From positions 62,001 to 126,000 of the forward strand of contig CBFGTC010000004.1 of NCBI GenBank assembly GCA_965651935.1: a DNA stretch of 64,000 nt. The letters are read 5' to 3'. The position numbers and the translations under genes are program-made. The notes below the pieces were generated by a model that searched no databases, was not told where the DNA came from, and saw nothing but the letters and a program-made list of their open reading frames with translations. The DNA is from JAFEDN01 sp965651935 (GTDB lineage: Bacteria; Pseudomonadota; Gammaproteobacteria; Coxiellales; Coxiellaceae). Shown here piece by piece: positions 15,504-24,081 of the stretch (the first letter of the stretch is position 1; each line of letters begins with the position of its first letter).

Positions 15504-17054
15504 TCAATTGGGTTTAATATCAATAATGGGTTGGTTAATGTCAGCTGGAGCAGGAGTTGAAGTAAAAAACCGCATTAATTTGGTTAGGGAAAACCACTCA
15601 CAAGGCGTTCTGCGTGAAGGCGTTTCTAAACTTTGATATGGAATTTCTGAAATATTTATTATTAGAGATTCCGAGGATTTTGATTCTTGAGATTCGTAAG
15701 TTTCCGGAGAGTGAGTAATGCTGGTTTGAGTAGGGCAGCAGCTAGCCAAAGTTTTCAATGGGAACATGACAATTTGGGCAAGCTTGTTGCCAAAAAAATT
15801 AAATTGGATGTATCCTTTTCTGAGCATAAAACCAGTAAAAGCGGTAGCCACGCCTGCGGCAAGCATGCTTAAAGGTAAAGCTAGCGGATTATATCCACGA
15901 TTTATAGCCAGTAATAAATTAAGAATCAATAAACGCTCATCTCCGCCTTTTTGCATGATTTTAGCTAAAATAGGAAGAAGTTTATCGTGATACTGTTTGA
16001 GGACTTCATTGGAACTGAGCACGGTTAAAATTGCTGCGGTCCAAACAGGTGTGTAATAGCCCGTGATTAAAAAAATGGATAAACCGGCACTGGCAATTAG
16101 TGAGGCAGCCTTTTCAGGAATCAAAGGCTTCTCATCTTTTGTTAACCCACGGATAAAATAGTAAAAATTTTGGGAAAGAAAAATCATTAATAAGGCATCC
16201 CATCCAGCAGACGCAATATTATAACCATAGCTTGCTATACATTCCTGTGAAAAACACAAGGGAGTGAGCTCTGTACTATAAAGGGTCTGGAGCATGGTGG
16301 CATCTAAAGGTCCTGGATAGACTCCATACTGAGGGGGTGCGAAGGCGGGACAGCTACTGATTTCAGTATCAATATATTTCATATAAGGCATTACCGAGCA
16401 AAATTTGCCCATAGGAGTGTCCTTAAGTTGCTGTTCAATAAGGGAAGTACTTTCGGAATGGTCCAGATTTAAGCCAAGAGTATGCCCTACTTCATGGGAC
16501 ATTGCGCTTAACATTTGTGGGATTGTAATAGTTAAGTTTTGACCTATACCCCAATAAGTAGAATTGTCCGGTAAAAAAATAAATGAATCTTTTATATAGC
16601 CGTTATTGTCTAATATATTAGTTGTAAAAGCGAAAAAATCAGTGCCAACATATTTTTTGATTTTCTCTGGGCTAATTGGATAAATATAAATACCTCGATC
16701 GACCAGTTTAGAGTCAGGGATTTCAGTAAAAGTTAAAGTTCCGTTACTGGCTTGGGTCCACTTATCAAAGATAATACGCATATTTTGACTCATGGAATCT
16801 CGCATAATCCTGCTAGGAATAGAGGGGATAATACCCTTAAAAATCAAAGGTAACTGTACCAGAAGGGTTTTCCAAAAATTGACCGGAGCGAATCCATAGT
16901 AAATAACTTGATCTTTGGGTCTGCGTCTAATAAAAGTGTCTTGATAAGCTTGAGGGGTTATAGATGAGCAATCCGGATTTCCACATTGATTCAAAGCATC
17001 TAAATAAGGGGGATAGTTTTCAGTCAGAGTATTTTTTAATTCTATTCGGCTCAT
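15504..17054 (-). CDS. matrixin-like metalloprotease with membrane C terminus
   Basis: 516 residues of a family I cannot name fully. Residues 90-225 look like a matrixin/metzincin domain: WTQASNGTLTFTEI, zinc motif HEVGHTLGLNLDHS (187-200) and a Met-turn CSVMPY with Met222. In the canonical HExxHxxGxxH the third His stands three residues after Gly; here it is His199, five after Gly194, as if two residues were inserted. The C-terminal half (about 285-430) has several hydrophobic segments, followed by a Ser/Thr/Glu-rich hydrophilic tail. There is no clear N-terminal signal peptide. The layout, with an unusual membrane half, would suit a secreted effector or a membrane-anchored protease; this is inference. 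Confidence 0.6.
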   Translation of the reverse strand: MSRIELKNTLTENYPPYLDALNQCGNPDCSSITPQAYQDTFIRRRPKDQVIYYGFAPVNFWKTLLVQLPLIFKGIIPSIPSRIMRDSMSQNMRIIFDKWTQASNGTLTFTEIPDSKLVDRGIYIYPISPEKIKKYVGTDFFAFTTNILDNNGYIKDSFIFLPDNSTYWGIGQNLTITIPQMLSAMSHEVGHTLGLNLDHSESTSLIEQQLKDTPMGKFCSVMPYMKYIDTEISSCPAFAPPQYGVYPGPLDATMLQTLYSTELTPLCFSQECIASYGYNIASAGWDALLMIFLSQNFYYFIRGLTKDEKPLIPEKAASLIASAGLSIFLITGYYTPVWTAAILTVLSSNEVLKQYHDKLLPILAKIMQKGGDERLLILNLLLAINRGYNPLALPLSMLAAGVATAFTGFMLRKGYIQFNFFGNKLAQIVMFPLKTLASCCPTQTSITHSPETYESQESKSSESLIINISEIPYQSLETPSRRTPCEWFSLTKLMRFFTSTPAPADINQPIIDIKPN

Positions 17055-17155
17055 GATGGGTTCTCTTTTATATATTTTATTTACTTAAGTGATCTTATGA
17101 CCTAAAATGTTATCATTAATGCATTAAAATTACAATAGAGAAATGTTGAGCGAAT

Positions 17156-17860
17156 TTATGCGGCGCGTGAACAGCTCCATACTTCAATTTTCTGAAGACC
17201 GTTTTCGTATAAACACTGACTTAAAGCTTGGGCTGTTTCACCCGTGGTCATCACATCATCTAAAATAGCGACGTGTTGAAAAGGAATGCGAGAGCGTACT
17301 TTAAATACCTTTTGCAAATTGCTGCGGCGTTGTTGCGCATTTAATTTGCTTTGTGGCCGGGTATGGATAACTCTTTGGACTGAATTCGTCAATAGAGGGA
17401 TTTTTAAAATTTTGGCGACTATTTTGGCAATTTCTAAGGCTTGATTAAATCCCCGCTGACGCAAGCGTCGATGATGTAATGGGACCGGGATAATGCATTC
17501 TGGCAGGGGATTGGATAAATGTTTGACCCACTCCGCTAATGAGCGAGCTAAAATAGGGGCATAATACAATTGATGGTGGAATTTTAATTGCACAATCCAA
17601 CTGGACACCGGTGGCTCATAACGAAAGGGACTGAGATTGCGGAGGAATAGAGTGGGGCAGTTAATACAGTTTCCGCAATAATCCAGCGTAAGACCGGTAG
17701 GTAATGCACATTTTTGACAGGCTGTGGTATTCCAGGGTAAATTTTTATAACACTTTGCACATAAATCGGAATCTTGAACTAAGTTTGCTTTACAAAGGCA
17801 ACAGCGCGGCGGAAAAATCAAATGATTGATTAAAGCCATTAGGCTGATAAGCATTTTCAT
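17156..17860 (-). CDS. comF: ComF-family phosphoribosyltransferase-like protein
   Basis: 234 residues with an N-terminal zinc-ribbon region (PPRCCLCKANL, then further CxxC pairs in CAKC, CQKC and CGNC) and a C-terminal type I phosphoribosyltransferase fold with VAILDDVMTTGETAQAL. This is the standard ComF/GntX layout. ComF is needed for DNA uptake in naturally competent bacteria; no enzyme reaction is firmly assigned. It is divergent from bioC, a common gammaproteobacterial arrangement. Confidence 0.9.
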   Translation of the reverse strand: MKMLISLMALINHLIFPPRCCLCKANLVQDSDLCAKCYKNLPWNTTACQKCALPTGLTLDYCGNCINCPTLFLRNLSPFRYEPPVSSWIVQLKFHHQLYYAPILARSLAEWVKHLSNPLPECIIPVPLHHRRLRQRGFNQALEIAKIVAKILKIPLLTNSVQRVIHTRPQSKLNAQQRRSNLQKVFKVRSRIPFQHVAILDDVMTTGETAQALSQCLYENGLQKIEVWSCSRAA

Positions 17861-18016
17861 GCATATAGCTTAAATGAAGGCGAAATTTCCTCAATACAGT
17901 ATTTGCTCGATTAAATGCATCTAAATTTTAAAGATATCAATGAGATACGGATTTACTTTAATGAACAATACCGATGTTCATCTATTTAAAGACTTTGAAC
18001 AGTTCTGAATCATTGG

Positions 18017-18049
18017 TTGACCAAGATTGCGTTTTTCGTGTATCTTGGT
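18017..18049 (+). promoter_or_regulatory. bioC promoter with operator-like dyad
   Basis: TTGACC (18017-18022), 18 bases, TATCTT (18041-18046) make a good sigma70 promoter 30 bases before ATG 18077. A perfect 8-bp inverted repeat, ACCAAGAT (18020-18027) and ATCTTGGT (18042-18049), covers both boxes. The position suits a repressor. The halves do not match the E. coli BirA operator as I know it. Confidence 0.55.
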
Positions 18050-18076
18050 GATCTATTCTTAAGTATCAAAAAAATA

Positions 18077-18934
18077 ATGACCATTCTTGAATTAAAGCGA
18101 GTTATTGCGAATTTTAACAAGTGTGCACACCAATACGATCAATACGCTTTTTTGCAAAATGAAATAGCGGATCGTTTAGTTGACCGACTTGAAATTGTTA
18201 GATTAAATCCCGAACGGATTCTCGATATTGGCGCCAGGGCCGGTTACTCTAGCCAATTATTGCGGAAACGCTATCCACAGGCTCAAGTGATTTCGCTCGA
18301 TTGGGCGCAAAATTTTGTGAAAATAGCTTTAAATTCACAAACCATAGGAATCTGTGCTCAACCTGAAAACGTTCCAATAGCACCACGCTCCGTGGATTTA
18401 ATTTGCGCTAATCTCACTTGGCACTGGTTGAATAACCCAATCCAAGCGTTAAAAGAATGGAGAAGATTGCTAAAACCTGGAGGCTTGCTGATGTTTTCTA
18501 CTTGCGGCCCAGATACCTTTTATGAATTGCGTGCTAGCTTTGCCGCAGTCGATGAACTGCCCCATGTGCATTTATTTTTGGATATGCACGACATTGGCGA
18601 TGCACTGGTAGCCGCTCAATATATTGATCCTGTCATGCAAGCCGAGAAAATATATCTCAATTACTCTTCACTGACATCACTGTGGCGGGATTTGCGTAAA
18701 ACCGGCGTGAGCAATGCTTTAGCGGATAGACGTCGAACTTTAACTGGCAAAAATCGCTGGCGGCGTATGTTAATTGAGTACGAAAAAAAAGGTTCGGCGC
18801 AAGAAGGCTGGCCTGCCACCATCGAAGTAATTTACGGTTTGGGTTGGGCGGAAGATTCACCCTTTGCACAGCAAAATGAAGTGGGAGAAATCGCTATTCC
18901 AATTGAGCATATAAGGAGAAAAACCCATGAATAA
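18077..18934 (+). CDS. bioC: malonyl-ACP O-methyltransferase BioC
   Basis: A SAM-dependent methyltransferase that masks malonyl-ACP as a methyl ester to start biotin synthesis. Motif I is ILDIGARAGYSSQLL near residue 50; the DLICANLTWHWLNNP and EWRRLLKPGGLLMFSTCGPDT stretches and the BioC-type DMHDIGDALVAAQYIDPVM follow. 286 residues from ATG 18077. The longer reading from 18017 is rejected because its TTG start is the -35 box of the promoter. It ends 8 bases inside msrB. No other biotin gene lies here, so a more general methyltransferase role remains possible. Confidence 0.85.
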   Translation: MTILELKRVIANFNKCAHQYDQYAFLQNEIADRLVDRLEIVRLNPERILDIGARAGYSSQLLRKRYPQAQVISLDWAQNFVKIALNSQTIGICAQPENVPIAPRSVDLICANLTWHWLNNPIQALKEWRRLLKPGGLLMFSTCGPDTFYELRASFAAVDELPHVHLFLDMHDIGDALVAAQYIDPVMQAEKIYLNYSSLTSLWRDLRKTGVSNALADRRRTLTGKNRWRRMLIEYEKKGSAQEGWPATIEVIYGLGWAEDSPFAQQNEVGEIAIPIEHIRRKTHE

Positions 18935-19328
18935 AATTCACAAAAGCCCGGAAAAATGGCGAGAACAATTGACTGCTGAACAGTATCGCATCACTCGAGA
19001 AAAAGGCACTGAACGTGCTTTTACTGGTGAATATTATGATTGCCATGAAGAAGGAATTTACCATTGCGTGTGTTGTGGACAAATCTTATTTCATTCCCAG
19101 GATAAATTCGATTCGGGCTGTGGCTGGCCGAGCTTTACTCATCCTGCTTACGAAAAATCAATCGATACTCAATCTGATACAACCCTAGGAATGGCGCGTA
19201 CGGAGGTAATATGCTCACGCTGCGACGCGCATCTGGGCCATGTTTTTGATGATGGACCAGATCCCACGGGTTTGCGGTACTGTATCAATTCAGCTTCTCT
19301 TAAATTGCGGCGTAAAAAAAATCCTTAA
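18927..19328 (+). CDS. msrB: methionine-R-sulfoxide reductase B
   Basis: Repairs oxidised methionine (R-sulfoxide) using thioredoxin. 133 residues. The zinc-binding pairs C47/C50 and C96/C99 are present, with FDSGCGWPSFTHP, HLGHVFDDGP and the catalytic C119 in LRYCINSASL. The start ATG 18927 has AAGGAG upstream and overlaps bioC by 8 bases, so the two are probably cotranslated. The Cys63 region (GCGWPSF) could supply a resolving thiol. Confidence 0.95.
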   Translation: MNKIHKSPEKWREQLTAEQYRITREKGTERAFTGEYYDCHEEGIYHCVCCGQILFHSQDKFDSGCGWPSFTHPAYEKSIDTQSDTTLGMARTEVICSRCDAHLGHVFDDGPDPTGLRYCINSASLKLRRKKNP

Positions 19329-19339
19329 AGTCACCAGCT

Positions 19340-20560
19340 TTACATTTCGCTAATGCGTTTTTTTTTTGCAGACCGGTGGCGTTCTTTGCGGTCAACGTCA
19401 ATATAACGATCAGTAATGAGTAAGGAGCTATGCCCAGCATCGTCACGCACGTGCTCTCGAGGACGATACTTTACGTCATCCGAAATACCAGTGTGGCGTA
19501 ACCAGTGCACAGTGGCTTCTTGTAAGAGATCAGCGTCCTCGCCATGGCCGTCTGTCTTTAAGCGATCCACGGCGAAATCAAAACAATATTGTACAATACG
19601 TCGCACATAATTCGTGCTGGAGATCGGCTCAGGTGATTTTTCTTTGGGTAAAAGCGGAGTGTTATCGCTTATACTGGGAAAATCGCTTAATCCTAAATAC
19701 CGCCGCCAGCGCCGCAGCGCTTTTAACATTGCATCACTAACCGCAATGTCTCGTTTTTTATTTCCTTTCCCCACAGTCATAAACCACCAATTCCCATCCT
19801 GGTCCCGAAAAAAATGACTCATTTTAGGAGACCAGTTTTGATTGGCAGTAAGTTCGGAGATCCGCAAATAAAGCGAATAAAGCGCGGACATGATAAATAA
19901 AGTACGCTCGTATTTCGGATTTTGCGCCGCTAACGTTTGAGCACTTTCCATAACATAGAGCCATTGTAATTCGGATAAACGCCTGATTGTTTTCGTGTCT
20001 TGCTGTCCCTGATAAAAACGAGTTTTTCGCTTAATGAGCGCGACAGGATTTCGATGGACATACTCTTCTTGAAGTAAACAATTAAAAAAAGTACTTAAAA
20101 TGGAAAATATTTCTTGAATACTCCCTGAGGTCAATTTAAATTTTTTTATTTCGGGAGAGTAGCCTAAATGATAAGCAGATTTAGGAATGGTCGCCACAAA
20201 AGGCCGCCACAGCGGATTAGGGACACGTTTTCCTTCGGATTCAATAAAACGCGGTAGTTTAGAGGTGCTAATCCAGGTAAGGGGAGGACGCTTACAAAAA
20301 TCAATATACGATTCAATATCCATTGGAGTTAGGTTTTTTAAAGTTTTGTCAGCAATTAAATTACACCATTGCAGCAATCGCTCCACTTCTCGTCGATAGG
20401 AATTAAATGTGCCTTTCTTGGCTTTATATGCAATTAAAAAACGCTTTGAAATTACAAAATCTTCTTCACAAAAATTTTTATACTGAGAGAAATTAATCTC
20501 CGTCTCCTCCAGATTTTCTAGGTTGTCAAATAAGGCTATTGGAATGGTATCTTCACTCAT
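19340..20560 (-). CDS. lone tyrosine recombinase
   Basis: 406-residue tyrosine recombinase. Catalytic residues by pattern are R233 (LYLRISEL), K268 or nearby (GKGNKKRD), H352 and R355 (VHWLRHTGIS), H377 (DDAGHSS) and Y386 (ITDRYIDVD). Between R355 and H377 the usual LLGH helix reads DDVKYRPREHVRDDAGHSS, a variant I associate with a stand-alone branch of recombinases. No tRNA, cargo or excisionase lies beside it; neighbours are msrB and a small peptide gene. It may be a relic of a lost element or a chromosomal recombinase. It is unlike the two integrases at 53 and 57 kb. Confidence 0.82.
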   Translation of the reverse strand: MSEDTIPIALFDNLENLEETEINFSQYKNFCEEDFVISKRFLIAYKAKKGTFNSYRREVERLLQWCNLIADKTLKNLTPMDIESYIDFCKRPPLTWISTSKLPRFIESEGKRVPNPLWRPFVATIPKSAYHLGYSPEIKKFKLTSGSIQEIFSILSTFFNCLLQEEYVHRNPVALIKRKTRFYQGQQDTKTIRRLSELQWLYVMESAQTLAAQNPKYERTLFIMSALYSLYLRISELTANQNWSPKMSHFFRDQDGNWWFMTVGKGNKKRDIAVSDAMLKALRRWRRYLGLSDFPSISDNTPLLPKEKSPEPISSTNYVRRIVQYCFDFAVDRLKTDGHGEDADLLQEATVHWLRHTGISDDVKYRPREHVRDDAGHSSLLITDRYIDVDRKERHRSAKKKRISEM

Positions 20561-20656
20561 TTGTCCATTTTCTATGAAGGTTTGCCGATACGCAAGAGCA
20601 GTGACAAAAAATCAATTTATTGTAGAAAATATAGCTAAAAATGCAATTTTTAAAAT

Positions 20657-20709
20657 TTGACAGTTAATTTTTTGTGTCCTAGATTTAAACTAAGTAAATA
20701 TGATTTACT
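20657..20709 (+). promoter_or_regulatory. strong promoter and dyad for a small peptide gene
   Basis: TTGACA (20657-20662), a perfect -35 box, then 17 bases and TAGATT (20680-20685). Just downstream is a perfect inverted repeat AGTAAAT (20693-20699) / ATTTACT (20703-20709) with a 3-base centre, placed near +5 to +20 where a repressor or a 5' hairpin could act. The coding start is 20746. Confidence 0.6.
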
Positions 20710-20745
20710 GGATTTAATTAATTAACTTAACGTAGGAGATAGAAA

Positions 20746-20901
20746 ATGGAAATCAGATGCTCAAATCCGCAAAATAATGACCGCCCACGTTCGCAGAACA
20801 GTTCTTTCAATAAAGATCAACAAAGTCCTTCGAAACAAGGTGGAAAACAACCGCAAAAACCAAATCAAAATCCGCAAAATCCACAAAATCCGCGTCATTA
20901 A
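20746..20901 (+). CDS. small Asn/Gln/Pro-rich protein, unknown
   Basis: 51 codons. The N terminus is MEIRCSNPQNND and the C-terminal third is a run of NPQ/PQN repeats ending in RH. It has no hydrophobic segment and is expected to be disordered and basic. I do not recognise it. Support for a real gene is good: a perfect -35 promoter 80 bases upstream, GTAGGAGAT 7 bases before the ATG, and a strong terminator 25 bases after the stop. It is a monocistronic unit with all signals of a highly expressed small gene. Confidence 0.7.
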   Translation: MEIRCSNPQNNDRPRSQNSSFNKDQQSPSKQGGKQPQKPNQNPQNPQNPRH

Positions 20902-20925
20902 TAAAAAAGGCTTGGATTTGAAAAG

Positions 20926-20958
20926 ACGGCTACATGTCTAACATGTGGCCGTTTTTTT
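20926..20958 (+). terminator. rho-independent terminator
   Basis: A 12-bp stem (20926-20937 with 20941-20952, one G-T pair) around a 3-base loop, followed by seven T residues (20952-20958). It ends the small peptide transcript and insulates the lipoprotein gene downstream. Confidence 0.88.
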
Positions 20959-21039
20959 AGGTATTATATCTCAAGTTATTCAATTAGTTATTGTGCTATA
21001 TTTAATCAATAATTTTTTTAAAAAGGTGAGGGAAAAACG

Positions 21040-21495
21040 ATGAACAAAGTCATTTCGATCATGGCCGTTGCGGTTACTTCAGCCGGATTAGCTATTACGG
21101 GTTGCACCCCAGGTAATAATGTCCCAGGTTCAACCGCCGCAGGAGCTGTCGCTGGAGGTTTAGCAGGAGGTCTTTTATTTAAAGGCAGTCCTGCTGGTGT
21201 CATTGGCGGTGCTTTATTGGGCGGTATTGTAGGTAATGTTATCGGCAACCAAATGGATGCTCGAGATCGTGCTTATATGGAAAATGCCATTGTTGTCACT
21301 CCCGTGCACGAAACAGTAGTATGGACCAATAATGAAACCGGAGTGATTTATCGAGTCACCCCAACCCGGGTATACTATTATGAAGGCCGCCACTGCCGAG
21401 ATTACACCAGCCGCGCTTATATTAATGGCCAATGGCGTGTGGCTTATGGACGTGTTTGTCAGTATCCCAGCGGTAATTGGAGAGTGATTAATTAA
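21040..21495 (+). CDS. glycine-zipper outer-membrane lipoprotein
   Basis: 151 residues. A lipoprotein signal ends in LAITGC with lipid-bearing Cys22. A glycine-zipper segment follows (about 33-72: AAGAVAGGLAGGLL, then GGALLGGIVGNVIGNQMD), as in the 17-kDa antigen / SlyB / YMGG families. The C-terminal 70 residues are Tyr/Arg-rich (RVYYYEGRHCRDYTSRAYI), typical of envelope lipoproteins of this kind. AGGTGAGGG precedes the ATG. An outer-membrane location facing the periplasm is likely; the function is unknown. Confidence 0.82.
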   Translation: MNKVISIMAVAVTSAGLAITGCTPGNNVPGSTAAGAVAGGLAGGLLFKGSPAGVIGGALLGGIVGNVIGNQMDARDRAYMENAIVVTPVHETVVWTNNETGVIYRVTPTRVYYYEGRHCRDYTSRAYINGQWRVAYGRVCQYPSGNWRVIN

Positions 21496-21520
21496 TGAGT
21501 TTACGAGAGGATAGCTTAAA

Positions 21521-22534
21521 ATGGTGAATGCGTCGTTTCCACAAATTCGGATGCGGCGCTTGCGTCGTTCACCTAATCTCAGGCGTTTAGTGCGTGAACA
21601 TAACCTCTCCGCGTCTAATCTGGTTTTACCGCTTTTTATTAAACACGGAACAGGCCATAAAATTCCTATCCAATCGTTAATTGGACATTATCAGTGGAGT
21701 ATTGATTGTTTAGGCGAAGAAATACAAAAAATCCGCGAGCTTAACATCCCGGCGGTTATCCTATTTGGCATTCCTTCCTATAAAGATGAATGCGGTTCTT
21801 CGGCATTAGAAGAGCACGGCGTGATTCAATCCGCCATTTCAGCTATCAAAACCTGGGCGCCAGAATTATTGGTTATATCCGATCTGTGCTTTTGCGAATA
21901 TACCAGTCACGGTCATTGCGGAGTCATTGCTTCGCACCAGCAAGGTGAAGTGATCGTCGATAATGACAAGACCCTTGATTTATTAGCACAACAAGCTGTC
22001 AGTCATGCCCAAGCCGGTGCTGATATCATCGCTCCCAGTGGCATGATGGATGGCATGGTGCAAGCGATCCGCCATGGCTTGGACAGGGCTGGTTTTACAG
22101 AACTGTCCATCTTAAGTTATGCCGTGAAATATGCCTCTGCATTTTATGGACCATTTCGCGAAGCTGCCGGTTCAGGCGCACCACAGCATGGGGGCAGGCA
22201 AACCTACCAAATGGACCCCGCTAATAGTTATATGGCTTTACGAGAAGCGGAACTGGACGTTGCCGAAGGAGCAGATATGTTAATGGTCAAACCTGCTCAC
22301 ACCTATCTTGATATTATTTATCGAGTGAAACAACGTTTCCCAGATTTACCTTTAGGTGCTTATCATGTGAGCGGAGAATACGCAATGGTAATGGCGGCGG
22401 CGCAACGAGGATGGCTTGAAGAAGAGCGTGCTATGATAGAGTCGCTGCTGGCGATTAAACGCGCTGGCGCTGATTTTATTATTACTTATTATGCGAAAAA
22501 CATTGCGGAAATGATAAAAAGAGGCCGTCTATGA
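21521..22534 (+). CDS. hemB: delta-aminolevulinic acid dehydratase
   Basis: Condenses two 5-aminolevulinate molecules to porphobilinogen in haem synthesis. 337 residues. The two active-site lysines are visible in LSYAVKYASAFYGPFREA and in MLMVKPAHTYLD. The metal-binding region reads DLCFCEYTSHGHCGV, a Cys-rich zinc-type site. ATG 21521 is in frame with the conserved start. It overlaps the next gene by 4 bases. Confidence 0.97.
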   Translation: MVNASFPQIRMRRLRRSPNLRRLVREHNLSASNLVLPLFIKHGTGHKIPIQSLIGHYQWSIDCLGEEIQKIRELNIPAVILFGIPSYKDECGSSALEEHGVIQSAISAIKTWAPELLVISDLCFCEYTSHGHCGVIASHQQGEVIVDNDKTLDLLAQQAVSHAQAGADIIAPSGMMDGMVQAIRHGLDRAGFTELSILSYAVKYASAFYGPFREAAGSGAPQHGGRQTYQMDPANSYMALREAELDVAEGADMLMVKPAHTYLDIIYRVKQRFPDLPLGAYHVSGEYAMVMAAAQRGWLEEERAMIESLLAIKRAGADFIITYYAKNIAEMIKRGRL

Positions 22535-23439
22535 GTAAAAATATTTTTATTGGAGCTGATGGAGGAGGAACGAAAACCAAAATTATTGTGGAAGATGAAG
22601 ACGGATTATTACTCGGGCAAGCCCGAAGCGGACCTGCCAATATCCGTAATTCCGTTGAACAAGCCTGGTCCTCTATCGACTCTGGAGTCAAAGAGGCTAT
22701 GAATCAAGCTGGACTAAGCCCTGATGATAAAAATTACCGTTATCATATTGGACTGGGCTTGGCAGGAACTGAAGATCCGGTCGCCAGCCGTGAATTTCTA
22801 TCCCGCCCCAATTTTTATAGCACTTTATTATTAGATTCAGATGCCTATGCCGCTTGTTTAGGAGTCCACGAATGCCAAGACGGTGCAATTATCATTATCG
22901 GCACCGGAGTAGTAGGTTATGAAATTTACCAAGGCAAAAGATACGTGGTAGGCGGCTGGGGTTTTCCCCAAGGCGATACCGGCGGCGGGGCTTGGTTAGG
23001 TTTGGAAGCGGTACGTTTAACGTTTAAAAGTATTGATGGGCGTGTCGAAGCTTCCTCGCTGACTAAAGCCATTTTTTCCTACTTTGATCATGAATTGGGA
23101 AAAATTATCTCTTGGTCTACCAAAGCCAGGCCGGTTGATTTTGCTTCTTTAGCGCCTATAGTAATTGAACATATTCAGCGTGAAGACCCTCACGCTAGCA
23201 AATTAATTAATTTGGCAGCCAAAGAAATAGATGAAATCGCTGTCACCTTGGAAAATAGATTACCAGAACATGAAACTCCGCTGCCGTGTTGTCTATTAGG
23301 AGGAGTCGCGCCATTTGTCCAGCCACTTGTGGGAACGGATTTAAAAGCTCGATTAGTCCCGCGTAAACACGATGCCACCAAAGGCGCTATTTACATGATC
23401 CGCCGTAAAGTGTTAGGCGAAACTTCCCCCTTGACTTAA
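22531..23439 (+). CDS. BadF/BadG-type ATPase, probable GlcNAc kinase
   Basis: 302 residues of the actin-like BadF/BadG/BcrA/BcrD ATPase family that includes eukaryote-type N-acetylglucosamine kinases. Phosphate-1 motif FIGADGGGTKTKIIVED is at the N terminus; IIIIGTGVVGYE and GGWGFPQGDTGGGAWLG follow near residues 115-155. It is coupled to hemB (ATGA overlap) and lies two genes upstream of nagA, so phosphorylation of GlcNAc from wall or chitin turnover, before NagA deacetylation, is the natural reading. Substrate (GlcNAc, GlcN or another) is inferred. Confidence 0.82.
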   Translation: MSKNIFIGADGGGTKTKIIVEDEDGLLLGQARSGPANIRNSVEQAWSSIDSGVKEAMNQAGLSPDDKNYRYHIGLGLAGTEDPVASREFLSRPNFYSTLLLDSDAYAACLGVHECQDGAIIIIGTGVVGYEIYQGKRYVVGGWGFPQGDTGGGAWLGLEAVRLTFKSIDGRVEASSLTKAIFSYFDHELGKIISWSTKARPVDFASLAPIVIEHIQREDPHASKLINLAAKEIDEIAVTLENRLPEHETPLPCCLLGGVAPFVQPLVGTDLKARLVPRKHDATKGAIYMIRRKVLGETSPLT

Positions 23440-23496
23440 TCTTCAATATTTTACACTCTGGAGCTTTGGCGTTTTAGCAAGACAGTTTCGGAGTTT

Positions 23497-24078
23497 ATGA
23501 AACAAATAGAAAATTTATTACAAATCATTATTGTCACTATCCACGATAACTTTGGTCTATTAATGGCAATATTATTTGGATTATGGGCGTTGCAAATCCT
23601 GAATAGACTCATGGGATATCGTTTAAACTATTTGGGAATCATTCCTCGTTCAGCACGCGGTTTATTCGGTATCTTTTTTTCCCCGTTATTACACGGTAAT
23701 GCTACCCACCTTTTTCTCAATAGTATTCCATTATTGGTGTTAAGCTGTTTTGTTTTGGTGGGAGGACAAGAATTGTTCTGGCGAGTCAGCTTAAGCATTA
23801 TTTTAATCTCCGGCTCCTTAATTTGGTTATTAGGCCGCAAAGCCATTCACATTGGTGCTAGCTCTTTAGTCATGGGATACTGGGGGTATTTACTCATTAA
23901 TGCCTATCAACACCCGAGTTTAATGGCGATTGTGCTCGCGTTGGTCTGTTTATATTACTTTGGAGGCCTTTTTTTTGGTTTATTTCCCAGCCGGGAACAA
24001 GTGTCTTGGGAAGGTCATTTATTTGGGTGCATTGCTGGAATAATCACCAATTATTTTTTTCCTATGCCGGTGGGGTAA
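23497..24078 (+). CDS. rhomboid-family intramembrane serine protease
   Basis: 193 residues with about six hydrophobic segments. The rhomboid features are HGNATHLFLNSIPLL (first conserved His/Asn region), the catalytic Ser in IGASSLVMGYWGY (GxS motif) and the catalytic His in WEGHLFGCIAG. It cleaves membrane proteins within the bilayer. It lies 57 bases after the sugar kinase and 3 before nagA, apparently in one transcript; no functional link between them is known to me. Confidence 0.87.
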   Translation: MKQIENLLQIIIVTIHDNFGLLMAILFGLWALQILNRLMGYRLNYLGIIPRSARGLFGIFFSPLLHGNATHLFLNSIPLLVLSCFVLVGGQELFWRVSLSIILISGSLIWLLGRKAIHIGASSLVMGYWGYLLINAYQHPSLMAIVLALVCLYYFGGLFFGLFPSREQVSWEGHLFGCIAGIITNYFFPMPVG

Positions 24079-24081
24079 AAC

